Positions 8,796 to 16,482 of a stretch of 64,000 nucleotides of DNA are shown in pieces (position 1 is the stretch's first letter; every line of letters starts with the position of its first letter). Made by a program: the position numbers and the translations under genes. The notes beneath the pieces were generated by a model, which saw only the letters and a program-made list of their open reading frames with translations, made no database searches and was not told where the DNA came from. Origin of the DNA: Fructilactobacillus ixorae (GTDB taxonomy: Bacteria > Bacillota > Bacilli > Lactobacillales > Lactobacillaceae); assembly GCF_024029915.1 (NCBI RefSeq), contig NZ_CP097478.1:124001-188000 (forward strand), written 5' to 3'.

Positions 8796-9794
8796 ATGTT
8801 TAAAATAACTGTGTATAACGTACGTGAGGTCGAAACCCCACTGTTTGAAAAAATTAATAAGGATAATTATGACCTAACGTTGGTAGCGGAACGGCTCACA
8901 CTTGATAACGTGGATCGGGCCGAAGGGGCTAATGCGGTTATGATTACGGCCTTTGACGATTGTGATGCCGAAGTGGTAGAACGGTTAGCCAGTGCAGGGG
9001 TGAAATACATCTACACCCGGGTCGTGGGTGTAAATAACATTAACGTTAAGGCGGCCAGAAACCTGGGGATTCAGGTTGCCAATGTGCCTAACTATTCCCC
9101 GCGGGCCGTGGCAGAATTGTCCTTGACGCTTGGCCTAACGTTATTCCGGAACGTGTCCAAGTCCACTGTAAACACGCATGATGGGGATTTTCGGTTGCTG
9201 CCAACTTACTATGCCAATGAAATTCACAGCGCAACGGTGGGCATCATTGGGGCCGGCAAGATTGGGATGACCGAAGCGAAACTGTATCGTGGCTTAGGCG
9301 CTAAGGTCGTGGCTTACAAACGGAACCCCACTCCAGACAATGACGTGGTTTCCTTTGTGGATTTAGATACACTGCTGCGGACTTCTGACATTGTGTCACT
9401 CCACATTCCGTACATTCCGGGGCAAACTGGAAAGTTAATTGGTGATCCTGAAATCGCGAAGATGAAGGACCAGGCTATTTTGGTGAACACTGCCCGGGGG
9501 CAAGTCGTTGATAACCAGGCGGTGGCGGATGCGGTGCGTAATTCGCACCTCGGTGGTTATGGAACGGACGTAATTTTGGATGAAGATGCCATCATCGGGA
9601 AACAATTTGATTCACTGGATGACTTGCCCAACCCGCTTAATCTAGAGTTAATGAAAAACTATCCTAACGTTTTAGTAACTCCGCACATGGGCTTCTTTAC
9701 GGAGCCAGCGGTTGAAGACACGATTCGGATTAGTTTTGAAAATGTTGCTAACACATTAACAAAGGGTGCTCCATTGTACCCAGTAAGCGAATAG
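8796..9794 (+). CDS. D-2-hydroxyacid dehydrogenase (D-lactate dehydrogenase-like), copy 1
   Basis: 332 residues of the D-isomer-specific 2-hydroxyacid dehydrogenase family. The NAD-binding fold shows 'VGIIGAGKIGMTEAKLY' around residue 147. Catalytic-site motifs are present: Arg in 'VNTARGQVV', Glu in 'DVILDED' and His in 'VTPHMGF'. Its length and N-terminus match D-lactate dehydrogenase and D-2-hydroxyisocaproate dehydrogenase, so the substrate could be pyruvate or a branched or aromatic 2-oxoacid. ATG 8796 is preferred over 8790 because GAGGAG (8783-8788) then has normal spacing, and the second copy starts at the matching position. A related copy follows after 13 bases. Confidence 0.9.
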   Translation: MFKITVYNVREVETPLFEKINKDNYDLTLVAERLTLDNVDRAEGANAVMITAFDDCDAEVVERLASAGVKYIYTRVVGVNNINVKAARNLGIQVANVPNYSPRAVAELSLTLGLTLFRNVSKSTVNTHDGDFRLLPTYYANEIHSATVGIIGAGKIGMTEAKLYRGLGAKVVAYKRNPTPDNDVVSFVDLDTLLRTSDIVSLHIPYIPGQTGKLIGDPEIAKMKDQAILVNTARGQVVDNQAVADAVRNSHLGGYGTDVILDEDAIIGKQFDSLDDLPNPLNLELMKNYPNVLVTPHMGFFTEPAVEDTIRISFENVANTLTKGAPLYPVSE

Positions 9795-9807
9795 AAGGGG
9801 ATTAAGC

Positions 9808-10800
9808 ATGGCTAAAATTACGGTTTATAATGTTCGTGACTTGGAAAAACCGCTGTATCAAGAACTCAACCACGATCGCTTTGAATTAAAATTAATTGAA
9901 GAACCCTTAACGACGGACAACGTTGAAACTGCTAACGGGGCCGTCGGCGTTTTAATTGATGGGACGACTAACGCGGACGCAGAATTATTAGCAGCGCTCA
10001 AAAGCTTAGGGATTAAGTACTGTTTCACTCGCTTTGTGGGGTACAACAACATTGATTTAGATGCTGCGAGTGCTCGTGACATTATGGTGGCTCGGGTTCC
10101 AAGTTACTCACCATACTCAGTAGCAGAATTAGCGTTGACCCTGGGCTTGGACCTGGTGCGCCACGTTACGGAAGCAACCGACAATACCAACCAAGGTGAT
10201 TTCTTACTGCATCAAGGCTACTTTGCCAATGAAATTGACCATCTAACGGTGGGCATCATTGGAGTTGGGCACATGGGAGCAGCCGAAGCAAAATTGTGGC
10301 ACAACTTAGGTGCCGAAGTGTTGGGATACCAACGCACCCCCAACGATAATCCTGACGTTGATTTTGTTTCCTTAAACGAATTGTTGCTGCAATCAGACAT
10401 CGTCTCGATCCACGTTCCCTATATCCCAGGGGAAAACGACCTTATGATTGGGGCGATTGAGATTGGAAATATGAAGAATCAGGCCGTCTTAGTGAACACC
10501 GCCCGGGGTGAACTGGTCGACACGGCTGCCGTGGCCGATGCCCTTGCTGATGGTAATCTAGCTGGCTATGCGGCTGACGTTATTCCAGATGAAAATGCCA
10601 TTGATGGCCAGCAGTTCGATAGTTTAGATGACATTCCGGATCCAGAATTACTGAGTTTGATGAAACACTACCCGAACGTAATTATTACCCCGCACATGGG
10701 TTATGATACGGAACCAGCTACCAAGGACATGATTAAAGTTAGTTTACAAAACTTTCAAGATGCCATTGATACTGGTGCAACTGAAAACCAAATTAAGTAG
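9808..10800 (+). CDS. D-2-hydroxyacid dehydrogenase, copy 2
   Basis: 330 residues, clearly paralogous to the gene just upstream over its full length (shared 'KITVYNVR' start, 'YFANEI', 'VNTARGEL', 'FDSLDD', 'ITPHMGY'). The NAD motif is 'VGIIGVGHMGAAEAKLW'. Arg, Glu and His catalytic motifs are kept ('NTARG', 'DVIPDEN', 'PHMGY'). Divergence is large enough that the copies probably prefer different 2-oxoacids. It shares the promoter at 8737 and is followed 11 bases later by a nitroreductase, suggesting a redox-balancing operon. Confidence 0.9.
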   Translation: MAKITVYNVRDLEKPLYQELNHDRFELKLIEEPLTTDNVETANGAVGVLIDGTTNADAELLAALKSLGIKYCFTRFVGYNNIDLDAASARDIMVARVPSYSPYSVAELALTLGLDLVRHVTEATDNTNQGDFLLHQGYFANEIDHLTVGIIGVGHMGAAEAKLWHNLGAEVLGYQRTPNDNPDVDFVSLNELLLQSDIVSIHVPYIPGENDLMIGAIEIGNMKNQAVLVNTARGELVDTAAVADALADGNLAGYAADVIPDENAIDGQQFDSLDDIPDPELLSLMKHYPNVIITPHMGYDTEPATKDMIKVSLQNFQDAIDTGATENQIK

Positions 10801-10811
10801 GAGGAACCTTC

Positions 10812-11417
10812 GTGAACACCCAATTATTAGATTTAATGAAGCAACGGCGGACGATTTATCATTTGGGGAAAAACGTCCAGTTCGACCAAGCGGAGCTTTA
10901 TCGCTACATTAAGGAAATTGTCCGCAACACCCCGTCGGCATTTAACAGTCAACCGGTACGGGCCGTTGTGTTGTTTAACGAACACCACGCAGCGCTGTGG
11001 GACATCGTGGAAACCACGCTTGAAGAACAGGTCGCCCCGGATGCTTTCTTACGGACAAAGGCAAAGATTAGTAGCTTTCGGGATGCCTACGCCTCGATTT
11101 TGTTTTACACTGATATGGATGTTGTTAAGGACTATACGGATAATCCAGCGTTAGCTACCTATCAATATCAAGAATACAACTGGTCGGAAGAAGCGCAGGG
11201 AAACGCCCAATTTGCCGTGTGGACGGGACTCGAAGAAAACGGGTTGGGAGTAAACATTCAACACTACGATCCGTTGATCAACGCAGCGGTAGCTTCCCGA
11301 TTTGAGCTTCCCGCTAGTTGGCAACTCCGCGCCGAAATGAACTTTGGTTCGATTGAAAAACCAGCGGACGCAAAGGAATTTATGGATGATGCGGACCGCT
11401 TTAAGCTCTTTCAATAG
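10812..11417 (+). CDS. Nitroreductase family protein
   Basis: 201 residues. 'LMKQRRTIYHLG' at the N-terminus is the FMN-binding Arg cluster of the nitroreductase fold, and 'PSAFNSQPVRAVVLF' is the second FMN-contact segment. 'GLEENGLGVNIQHYDPLI' matches the short Frm2/HBN1-like subgroup active on nitro compounds or as NAD(P)H oxidoreductases. It has a GGAGGAA site and is the third gene of the operon. The physiological substrate is not known; it could respond to electrophilic or fatty-acid stress. Confidence 0.88.
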   Translation: MNTQLLDLMKQRRTIYHLGKNVQFDQAELYRYIKEIVRNTPSAFNSQPVRAVVLFNEHHAALWDIVETTLEEQVAPDAFLRTKAKISSFRDAYASILFYTDMDVVKDYTDNPALATYQYQEYNWSEEAQGNAQFAVWTGLEENGLGVNIQHYDPLINAAVASRFELPASWQLRAEMNFGSIEKPADAKEFMDDADRFKLFQ

Positions 11418-11435
11418 TTTCTGTAGGAGGTTCAC

Positions 11436-11648
11436 ATGACGCAAGCACAAATTGAGCAGCGCTTGTTAAAACTGCGTCACTTGGCGAACATTACGATTAC
11501 GCCACTCTGCTTAGCGCTAATCATCACCTATTTAGTGCAAAAAACGGTGACGCCATTAGTGATCTTGTTAGCTGTACTAGTGGTTTGTACCTATTTACCG
11601 TACGGACTTGTGACGCTCTACTACGTTTTCAAACGCCGCCAACGTTAA
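11436..11648 (+). CDS. Small two-helix membrane protein, unknown function
   Basis: 70 residues with a strong GTAGGAGG site. A charged N-terminus (TQAQIEQRLLKLRHL) is followed by two hydrophobic segments, about residues 21-38 and 40-61, and a basic tail KRRQR. It is cotranscribed with the nitroreductase (18-base gap) and ends at a terminator. I do not recognise a family. Confidence 0.7.
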   Translation: MTQAQIEQRLLKLRHLANITITPLCLALIITYLVQKTVTPLVILLAVLVVCTYLPYGLVTLYYVFKRRQR

Positions 11649-11652
11649 AATA

Positions 11653-11689
11653 ACGCCCCTCGCTCATAATGGTGAGGGGTGTTTTTTTG
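11653..11689 (+). terminator. Intrinsic terminator
   Basis: GCCCCTCgCTCA pairs with tGAGGGGTG around a short loop, then TTTTTTT, directly after the small membrane gene. Confidence 0.88.
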
Positions 11690-11733
11690 GTGTAAAATGG
11701 AAAAGTCGGAAATACGAAAGGAGGGATGACGAC

Positions 11734-13533
11734 ATGCGAAAGTTCCGTGAATGGGGCCTAGCAATGTTGCTGATTATTGTGGCAGCGGGCTTGATCATGT
11801 TAATGCAGTGGCAAAAACACACCGTCATCCTCGGATACGATACGTTCTTTCATTTCAATCGAATTTATGATGCTGCTCAGCAATTGCAAACGGGGCGGTT
11901 TAACTACTTCATGAGTAACTATGGGTACCAACAATCAGGTCAAATGATTAATGCGCTCTATGGACCGTACTTTGCGTATGTATTAGGGCTGGTTTTGTGG
12001 CTGACCGGTAGTTGGTTTAGTTTCCAACTAGTGACCGGCACCCTGATTTTAGTGGGTGCGGGAGTTAGTGCGTGGGTGCTATTTTGTCGGTTACATGTTC
12101 ATCGGTCCTTAGCAATTCTAGGGGCCCTCATTTATTTAGGCCAGAATTTTATTACATATTGGATCACGAGTGCGGCCTTTCTGGATTGGGGAGCGATGAT
12201 ACTGCCCCTAGCAGTTCTAATGGGGTTGGGGTTACTGGACGGGCGCCCGACGAAAATATCATGGGGCCTTGGGTTGGTCATCGCGCTTTTAATCGAAATG
12301 CACACCTTGAGTGCAGTGATGACCTGCTTAATGCTGGTTCCCTTTGCCCTCGTCGGTTGGTGGCGGTCGAAAACGAAGGGGCGGTACCTTGGACGTTTAG
12401 GGTTAAATGCACTTGGCGCGCTCGTACTAACTGCTAATTACCTAGTGGTATTTGTGAACGTAATGCTGCATAACCACTTGGTGGCGCCGTTTGCCGTGAA
12501 GAGTTTAGCCCAGGGAGCCATGCATTTTTTAAGCCCGAATTGGATGCAGACCGATCTCGGAATTGTGTTTATCGTAATTATTAGTGGACAAATTGCCTTG
12601 TTATGGTTAGTGCGCCCGCAACGGCGCTTAAATTACTTTCTAACTGGAATTGGGCTCGTCTTTTTCTACATTTCCTCAAATCTCTTTCCCTGGCGGTTGG
12701 TGGGGCGGTACTTGCCGTTTCTAAACCACTTTCTCCAGTTTCCTTCCCGCTTTTTTTCCTTTGCAGCCTTATTAATTCTGGCGGGCTTTTTAATGTCACT
12801 CACAACCGTGCTGGACATGCCCAAGTTGCATTGGGTGCATGGGTCCTTGTATGCCCTGGTGGGGTTACTAACCGTCATGACCGTGATGTTAGGGATGCGT
12901 AATGTGAAATTTCAGGCCGATAATAACTGGCACGGACAGACCGAACCACCCCAAGTTGGGGTTTATACTCCGGTCAAACATCGTCATGATTATTACCAAC
13001 CGGGGGTTACCAACGCCCGTCTCAAAGCGGACTTTGCCAGTTCTGATCTGAATAGGCCGTTGTTAGACGAACGGCGGGGGATTACTGACTATTTGCCTAA
13101 TAACAGTGGTCGTGTTAACGTTCGCCACTTACAAACGCAGTATCAAACTCAGATTATGTCGCGGTCGTCCCGCTTTACTAAACACGTTGATCGGCAGGGA
13201 CAGTTACATGTGGCCTGGCGTGAATCCCAAGCTGCGGTGACTACCATTCCGGTGGTGGCCTATCATGATACGCGGGTCCGGCTGAACGGGCAAACGTTAC
13301 AGCGCGGGCAACACGCGGATGCTAACCACTTTTCCGTAACCGAAATTGGCGCCATTCAGGTGCTTACCCGGTCAGGTGCCAATCAAGTAACGGTTTCCTA
13401 CCAACCGGCTTCGTGGATTACGGGAGCGAGATTAATTTCACTAGGAGCCTGGTTCCTAGTGTTTGGCTGGGGATGGTGCTTGTGTTTTCGTTATCTGTTC
13501 AAGCGCTGCTGGTGCGGGTTAACTAGGTTTTAA
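11734..13533 (+). CDS. Large multispanning membrane protein, 6-pyruvoyl-tetrahydropterin-synthase-related (GT-C-like)
   Basis: 599 residues. After an N-terminal helix comes 'GYDTFFHFNRIYDAAQQL', an extracytoplasmic Asp/His loop typical of GT-C fold lipid-sugar transferases and of the 'PTPS-related' membrane family. About ten helices follow to residue 390, then a soluble extracytoplasmic region (about 390-560) and a last helix. It probably transfers or flips a lipid-linked sugar at the outer face of the membrane. YfhO, with the same general plan, lies 3 kb downstream. The ATG has GGAGGGATG upstream; TGTAAAAT at 11691-11698 could be its -10. Confidence 0.7.
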   Translation: MRKFREWGLAMLLIIVAAGLIMLMQWQKHTVILGYDTFFHFNRIYDAAQQLQTGRFNYFMSNYGYQQSGQMINALYGPYFAYVLGLVLWLTGSWFSFQLVTGTLILVGAGVSAWVLFCRLHVHRSLAILGALIYLGQNFITYWITSAAFLDWGAMILPLAVLMGLGLLDGRPTKISWGLGLVIALLIEMHTLSAVMTCLMLVPFALVGWWRSKTKGRYLGRLGLNALGALVLTANYLVVFVNVMLHNHLVAPFAVKSLAQGAMHFLSPNWMQTDLGIVFIVIISGQIALLWLVRPQRRLNYFLTGIGLVFFYISSNLFPWRLVGRYLPFLNHFLQFPSRFFSFAALLILAGFLMSLTTVLDMPKLHWVHGSLYALVGLLTVMTVMLGMRNVKFQADNNWHGQTEPPQVGVYTPVKHRHDYYQPGVTNARLKADFASSDLNRPLLDERRGITDYLPNNSGRVNVRHLQTQYQTQIMSRSSRFTKHVDRQGQLHVAWRESQAAVTTIPVVAYHDTRVRLNGQTLQRGQHADANHFSVTEIGAIQVLTRSGANQVTVSYQPASWITGARLISLGAWFLVFGWGWCLCFRYLFKRCWCGLTRF

Positions 13534-13557
13534 TTGCTAAATGTGCTAAAATAGCAA
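13534..13557 (+). promoter_or_regulatory. Extended -10 promoter flanked by an inverted repeat
   Basis: TGCTAAAAT (13544-13552) is an extended -10. TTGCTA (13534-13539) and TAGCAA (13552-13557) form an inverted repeat around it, so a repressor could sit on the promoter. It drives the Ogt-like gene and probably the permease. Confidence 0.5.
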
Positions 13558-13591
13558 GCATATCATTGGAACGAAACGAGGAGTTATTTAA

Positions 13592-14107
13592 ATGCAACGG
13601 TTATACTGGGATGCAATTAACATCAATGACCAAAAGGTCTTTTATACGGTTACCGATGCGGGACTCAATTTTGTTAGTTCGCCTGATTGTGGGGTTTCAC
13701 AGGTATTGCGGTTTTATGCAGCCCCGTTTGAATACAGCCATGATCACCAACAGACGGATGGGTACCGAAAAGCCCTGAAACGGTATTTGAAGGGGAAGAG
13801 TGAGTCCTTTGGCTTTCCCCTGGATTACTTGGTGGATGGGACTCCTCAACAAGAAGAGGTCTGGCAGCTGATTAGTGCAATTCCCTATGGAAAAACTCTG
13901 AAGCTGGCTGACCTTGCAGCACAATTACGCGTTGACCCAGCCACCGTGCGGGCGGCCATGCAGGCCTGTCCGCTGTGGTTAGTGGTTCCCCTCCATCGGG
14001 TGGTGGAACTAGGCGATGATTGTGGCTATCGTACTAACGCAGCCATGCGCACCTATCTGCGTAATCTGGAGCAAAGTCCAAAATCAGAGTTAAGGGAGTT
14101 ATTATAA
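13592..14107 (+). CDS. Ogt-like alkyltransferase homologue lacking the catalytic cysteine
   Basis: 171 residues with the layout of O6-methylguanine-DNA methyltransferase: an N-terminal ribonuclease-H-like domain (1-80), then the DNA-binding/active-site domain beginning 'GTPQQEEVWQLISAIPYGKT' (residue 84). 'TVRAAMQ' matches the recognition helix. The active-site motif, normally PCHRV, here reads P-L-H-R-V, Leu134 (codon CTC at 13991-13993), and the upstream Asn of the usual AxxNP hinge is also changed (ACPLW). It should therefore be unable to accept alkyl groups. It may resemble alkyltransferase-like proteins, which bind damage and signal repair, although those usually have Trp at this place. 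The frame is intact. An overlapping ORF at 13566 is a shadow. Confidence 0.8.
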   Translation: MQRLYWDAININDQKVFYTVTDAGLNFVSSPDCGVSQVLRFYAAPFEYSHDHQQTDGYRKALKRYLKGKSESFGFPLDYLVDGTPQQEEVWQLISAIPYGKTLKLADLAAQLRVDPATVRAAMQACPLWLVVPLHRVVELGDDCGYRTNAAMRTYLRNLEQSPKSELRELL

Positions 14108-14138
14108 CCGTCATTAACTTTGAGAGGAATTTAAACAG

Positions 14139-15605
14139 ATGAATAACCGAAAATTAACTTTAATTTCGTTAGTATTGATTATCTTTACTTCGATTTTTAA
14201 CTTTGTTAACATTCCACGGGCCTTTTACTTAATGGGCTATGCCTCCATTATTTTTTATCTGATTGCAGCCGTTTGTTTTTTCTTACCATTTGCGTTTATG
14301 GTGGCGGAGTTTGGGTCTGCATATCCCAGCGCCAAAGGGGGAATTTATACGTGGATGGCGGCGTCCGTTAACCCCCGGTATGCCTTTGTGGGGATTGTGA
14401 TGTGGTATACCTCCTTCATTACGTGGATGCTGAATACCAGTTCCATTATCTGGATTCCGATTTCTACGGCCATCTTTGGGGTGGATAAAACCCAGAGCTG
14501 GCATCTGTTTGGCCTTAACGATGTTCAGACGCTAGGGATCTTAGCAGTGTCCCTGGTGGCCCTCGTGACCTTTGTGGCTAGCCGGGGGTTAAAGCAGTTT
14601 AAACTGATTACCTCCATTGGGGGAACGGCCATGCTACTGGCCAGCTTCATTTTGATTGTGGGGGGAAGTATTATCCTGCTCTTGAACGGACATCCCCTTC
14701 AGCCGTTGAGTTTGCTGAGCTTCTTTAAATCCCCCAATCCGGATTACCAGACGGGAATTGCCGTGCTTGGTTTTTCCGTTTACGCAATTTTTGCCTTTGG
14801 GGGGATTGAAATTATAAGTGGGCTGGTTGATCAAACCAAGCAGCCCCAAAAGACCTTTCCCCGGGGTATTGCGATTAGTGCTAGTTTAATTACGATTGTC
14901 TACGCCCTCGGGATCTTTGTGACGGGGATGTTTACGAACTGGAACCAGGTCTTTAATGCTAATGGAGGTCAGCACGTCAACATTGGCAACGAAGCCTTTA
15001 TTGCCATGAATAACTTTGGTTACCAACTAGGCCTCGCGTTGCACTATCCCCACGCTGTTGCCGTCCAAATGGGCCTCTGGGTGGCTCGCTACATCGGCTT
15101 GTCCATGTTCTTGGCCTTAATGGGTGCCTTTACAACGGTGGTCTTTTCGCCAATTAAACAACTGGTCGAAGGAACGCCGGCCCACATGTGGCCAGCATGG
15201 TTACGAAAAGTGAAACAGGACTTACCGGTGAACGCCATGAAGATACAAGCCCTCATTGTGATGGCGTTCATTTTACTGGTCTCCTTTGGTGGCAAAGATG
15301 CTAAAATGTTCTTCCAGATTGTCGTTTCTATGACCAACGTGTCGATGTCACTCCCATACCTGTTTGTGGCCTTTGCGTTCTGGCAGTTTCGCAAGAAACG
15401 GGTTGCCCATCCATTCGTGTTCTTTAAGAGCTATCCCGTGGCGCGCTTAGCGTCGATCGTGGTCTTAGTAACCGTAGGGGCGGCCATCTTGTTTACGTTG
15501 ATTGCACCAGTGATGAGCGGACAGTGGTCCACTACGTTATGGATGATTCTTGGTCCCGGCCTTTTTATTACGGTGGCGCTACTGTGGTCGCGAAAAACCG
15601 ACTAA
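14139..15605 (+). CDS. APC-family amino acid permease (YjeM / glutamate-GABA antiporter type)
   Basis: 488 residues with about twelve membrane helices. The N-terminal 'FTSIFNFVNIPRAFYLMGYAS' followed by 'AEFGSAYPSAKGGIYTWMA' fits the YjeM/GadC branch of the APC superfamily, whose members exchange glutamate, GABA or related amino acids. 'FAFGGIEIISGLVDQT' in the sixth helix region is the family's substrate-site segment. The gene starts 31 bases after the Ogt-like gene with GAGAGGA upstream and ends at a strong terminator. No glutamate decarboxylase is nearby, so the substrate remains open. Confidence 0.85.
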   Translation: MNNRKLTLISLVLIIFTSIFNFVNIPRAFYLMGYASIIFYLIAAVCFFLPFAFMVAEFGSAYPSAKGGIYTWMAASVNPRYAFVGIVMWYTSFITWMLNTSSIIWIPISTAIFGVDKTQSWHLFGLNDVQTLGILAVSLVALVTFVASRGLKQFKLITSIGGTAMLLASFILIVGGSIILLLNGHPLQPLSLLSFFKSPNPDYQTGIAVLGFSVYAIFAFGGIEIISGLVDQTKQPQKTFPRGIAISASLITIVYALGIFVTGMFTNWNQVFNANGGQHVNIGNEAFIAMNNFGYQLGLALHYPHAVAVQMGLWVARYIGLSMFLALMGAFTTVVFSPIKQLVEGTPAHMWPAWLRKVKQDLPVNAMKIQALIVMAFILLVSFGGKDAKMFFQIVVSMTNVSMSLPYLFVAFAFWQFRKKRVAHPFVFFKSYPVARLASIVVLVTVGAAILFTLIAPVMSGQWSTTLWMILGPGLFITVALLWSRKTD

Positions 15606-15626
15606 CTTATTTAAATTACAGAACAA

Positions 15627-15664
15627 AAGAAGCTTGTCAGGTGGATTACTGACAAGCTTCTTTC
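15627..15664 (+). terminator. Intrinsic terminator
   Basis: AAGAAGCTTGTCAG pairs with CTGACAAGCTTCTT around an eight-base loop, 22 bases after the permease stop. Confidence 0.9.
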
Positions 15665-15786
15665 CTATACAAATAAAATGGTCCTGACGGGAGGTAATGA
15701 TTTCAGTGATGGGGTTATTACAACCGATAGCCCCAACCAGTGGCCGTCCCGGCATATTTCATAATGAGGAAGCTCCGGTGGCTCAA

Positions 15787-15814
15787 TAAAAAAGGAGTGG
15801 TCTGAGACCACTCC
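15787..15814 (-). terminator. Intrinsic terminator of the DUF308 gene
   Basis: On the minus strand GGAGTGGTCT pairs with AGACCACTCC around a single base, followed by TTTTTT. It faces the permease terminator across about 120 bases in which no supported gene was found. Confidence 0.88.
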
Positions 15815-15828
15815 CGTTAAATCGTTGT

Positions 15829-16350
15829 TTAGAATGAACGAACGACCAACAAAATTCCGAAGAACATGAGGTAAAAAGCAATTAAGAAGAGGCTGGTACT
15901 GACCCCTAATATCGGATTGAATAACAGCACAATTCCTAAGATTAAGCCGATTACTCCTAAGATAACCGTAAACCAGAAGTAACCCTTGTGGTTTTTGCTG
16001 ATGTACCGGCTTGCCCAGAGTTCAAAGAGTGAATCAACAATGAACGAAATGGATAGAACTACCCAGAGGTAGATGCCACCCAAACCAGGCATGAAGATAA
16101 TCAAAACCCCAAGGATCAAGTCAAGGATGGCACTGATAATCATCCAAGTATTGCTGATCCCCAGTGTCTTATCAATGGCACTTAAATCAGCTAACTTGAA
16201 GATCCCTTCCATAATCAAAGCAAAGGCAATGATGTAAGCAACGACCATCAAAGAACCGTTGGGGTATTTCAAAATTACTAACGACAGAATCGCAAACAAA
16301 ATCCCTACGACTAACGTAAATGGATCAAATTTTCTTTCTGAACTAAACAT
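15829..16350 (-). CDS. DUF308 (HdeD-like) membrane protein
   Basis: 173 residues with six membrane helices in three hairpins and repeated 'GILFAILSLVILKYP', 'ISAILDLILGVLIIFMP' and 'LGVIGLILGIVLLFNP' segments, the internal repeat of the DUF308/HdeD family. In enterobacteria HdeD is an acid-resistance membrane protein; the role in lactobacilli is not established. It has a strong AAGGAGG site and an extended -10 upstream. It is a single-gene unit with its own terminator. Confidence 0.88.
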   Translation of the reverse strand: MFSSERKFDPFTLVVGILFAILSLVILKYPNGSLMVVAYIIAFALIMEGIFKLADLSAIDKTLGISNTWMIISAILDLILGVLIIFMPGLGGIYLWVVLSISFIVDSLFELWASRYISKNHKGYFWFTVILGVIGLILGIVLLFNPILGVSTSLFLIAFYLMFFGILLVVRSF

Positions 16351-16387
16351 AGTGTTTCCTCCTTATGGTGTCCTTAATACAATCTTA

Positions 16388-16396
16388 ATTATATCA
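16388..16396 (-). promoter_or_regulatory. Extended -10 of the DUF308 gene
   Basis: TGATATAAT on the minus strand, about 40 bases before the start codon; no good -35. Confidence 0.6.
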
Positions 16397-16434
16397 TATT
16401 TGGTAGGCGAGCTCGGTTTTATAGTAAAATAAAA

Positions 16435-16462
16435 TTGACGGCAATTTATCCGAACCGATAAT
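16435..16462 (+). promoter_or_regulatory. Promoter of yfhO
   Basis: TTGACG (16435-16440), 16-base spacer, GATAAT (16457-16462). The implied leader before the ATG at 16483 is only about 14 bases. Confidence 0.6.
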
Positions 16463-16482
16463 CACAGAAAGTGTTGAAGTTA

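Noticed and set aside
15678..15764. 28-codon plus-strand frame between the convergent permease and DUF308 genes, and a 40-codon open minus frame
   Set aside because: No ribosome binding site, located between two terminators, and no recognisable product. It may be a gene remnant but I cannot support it.
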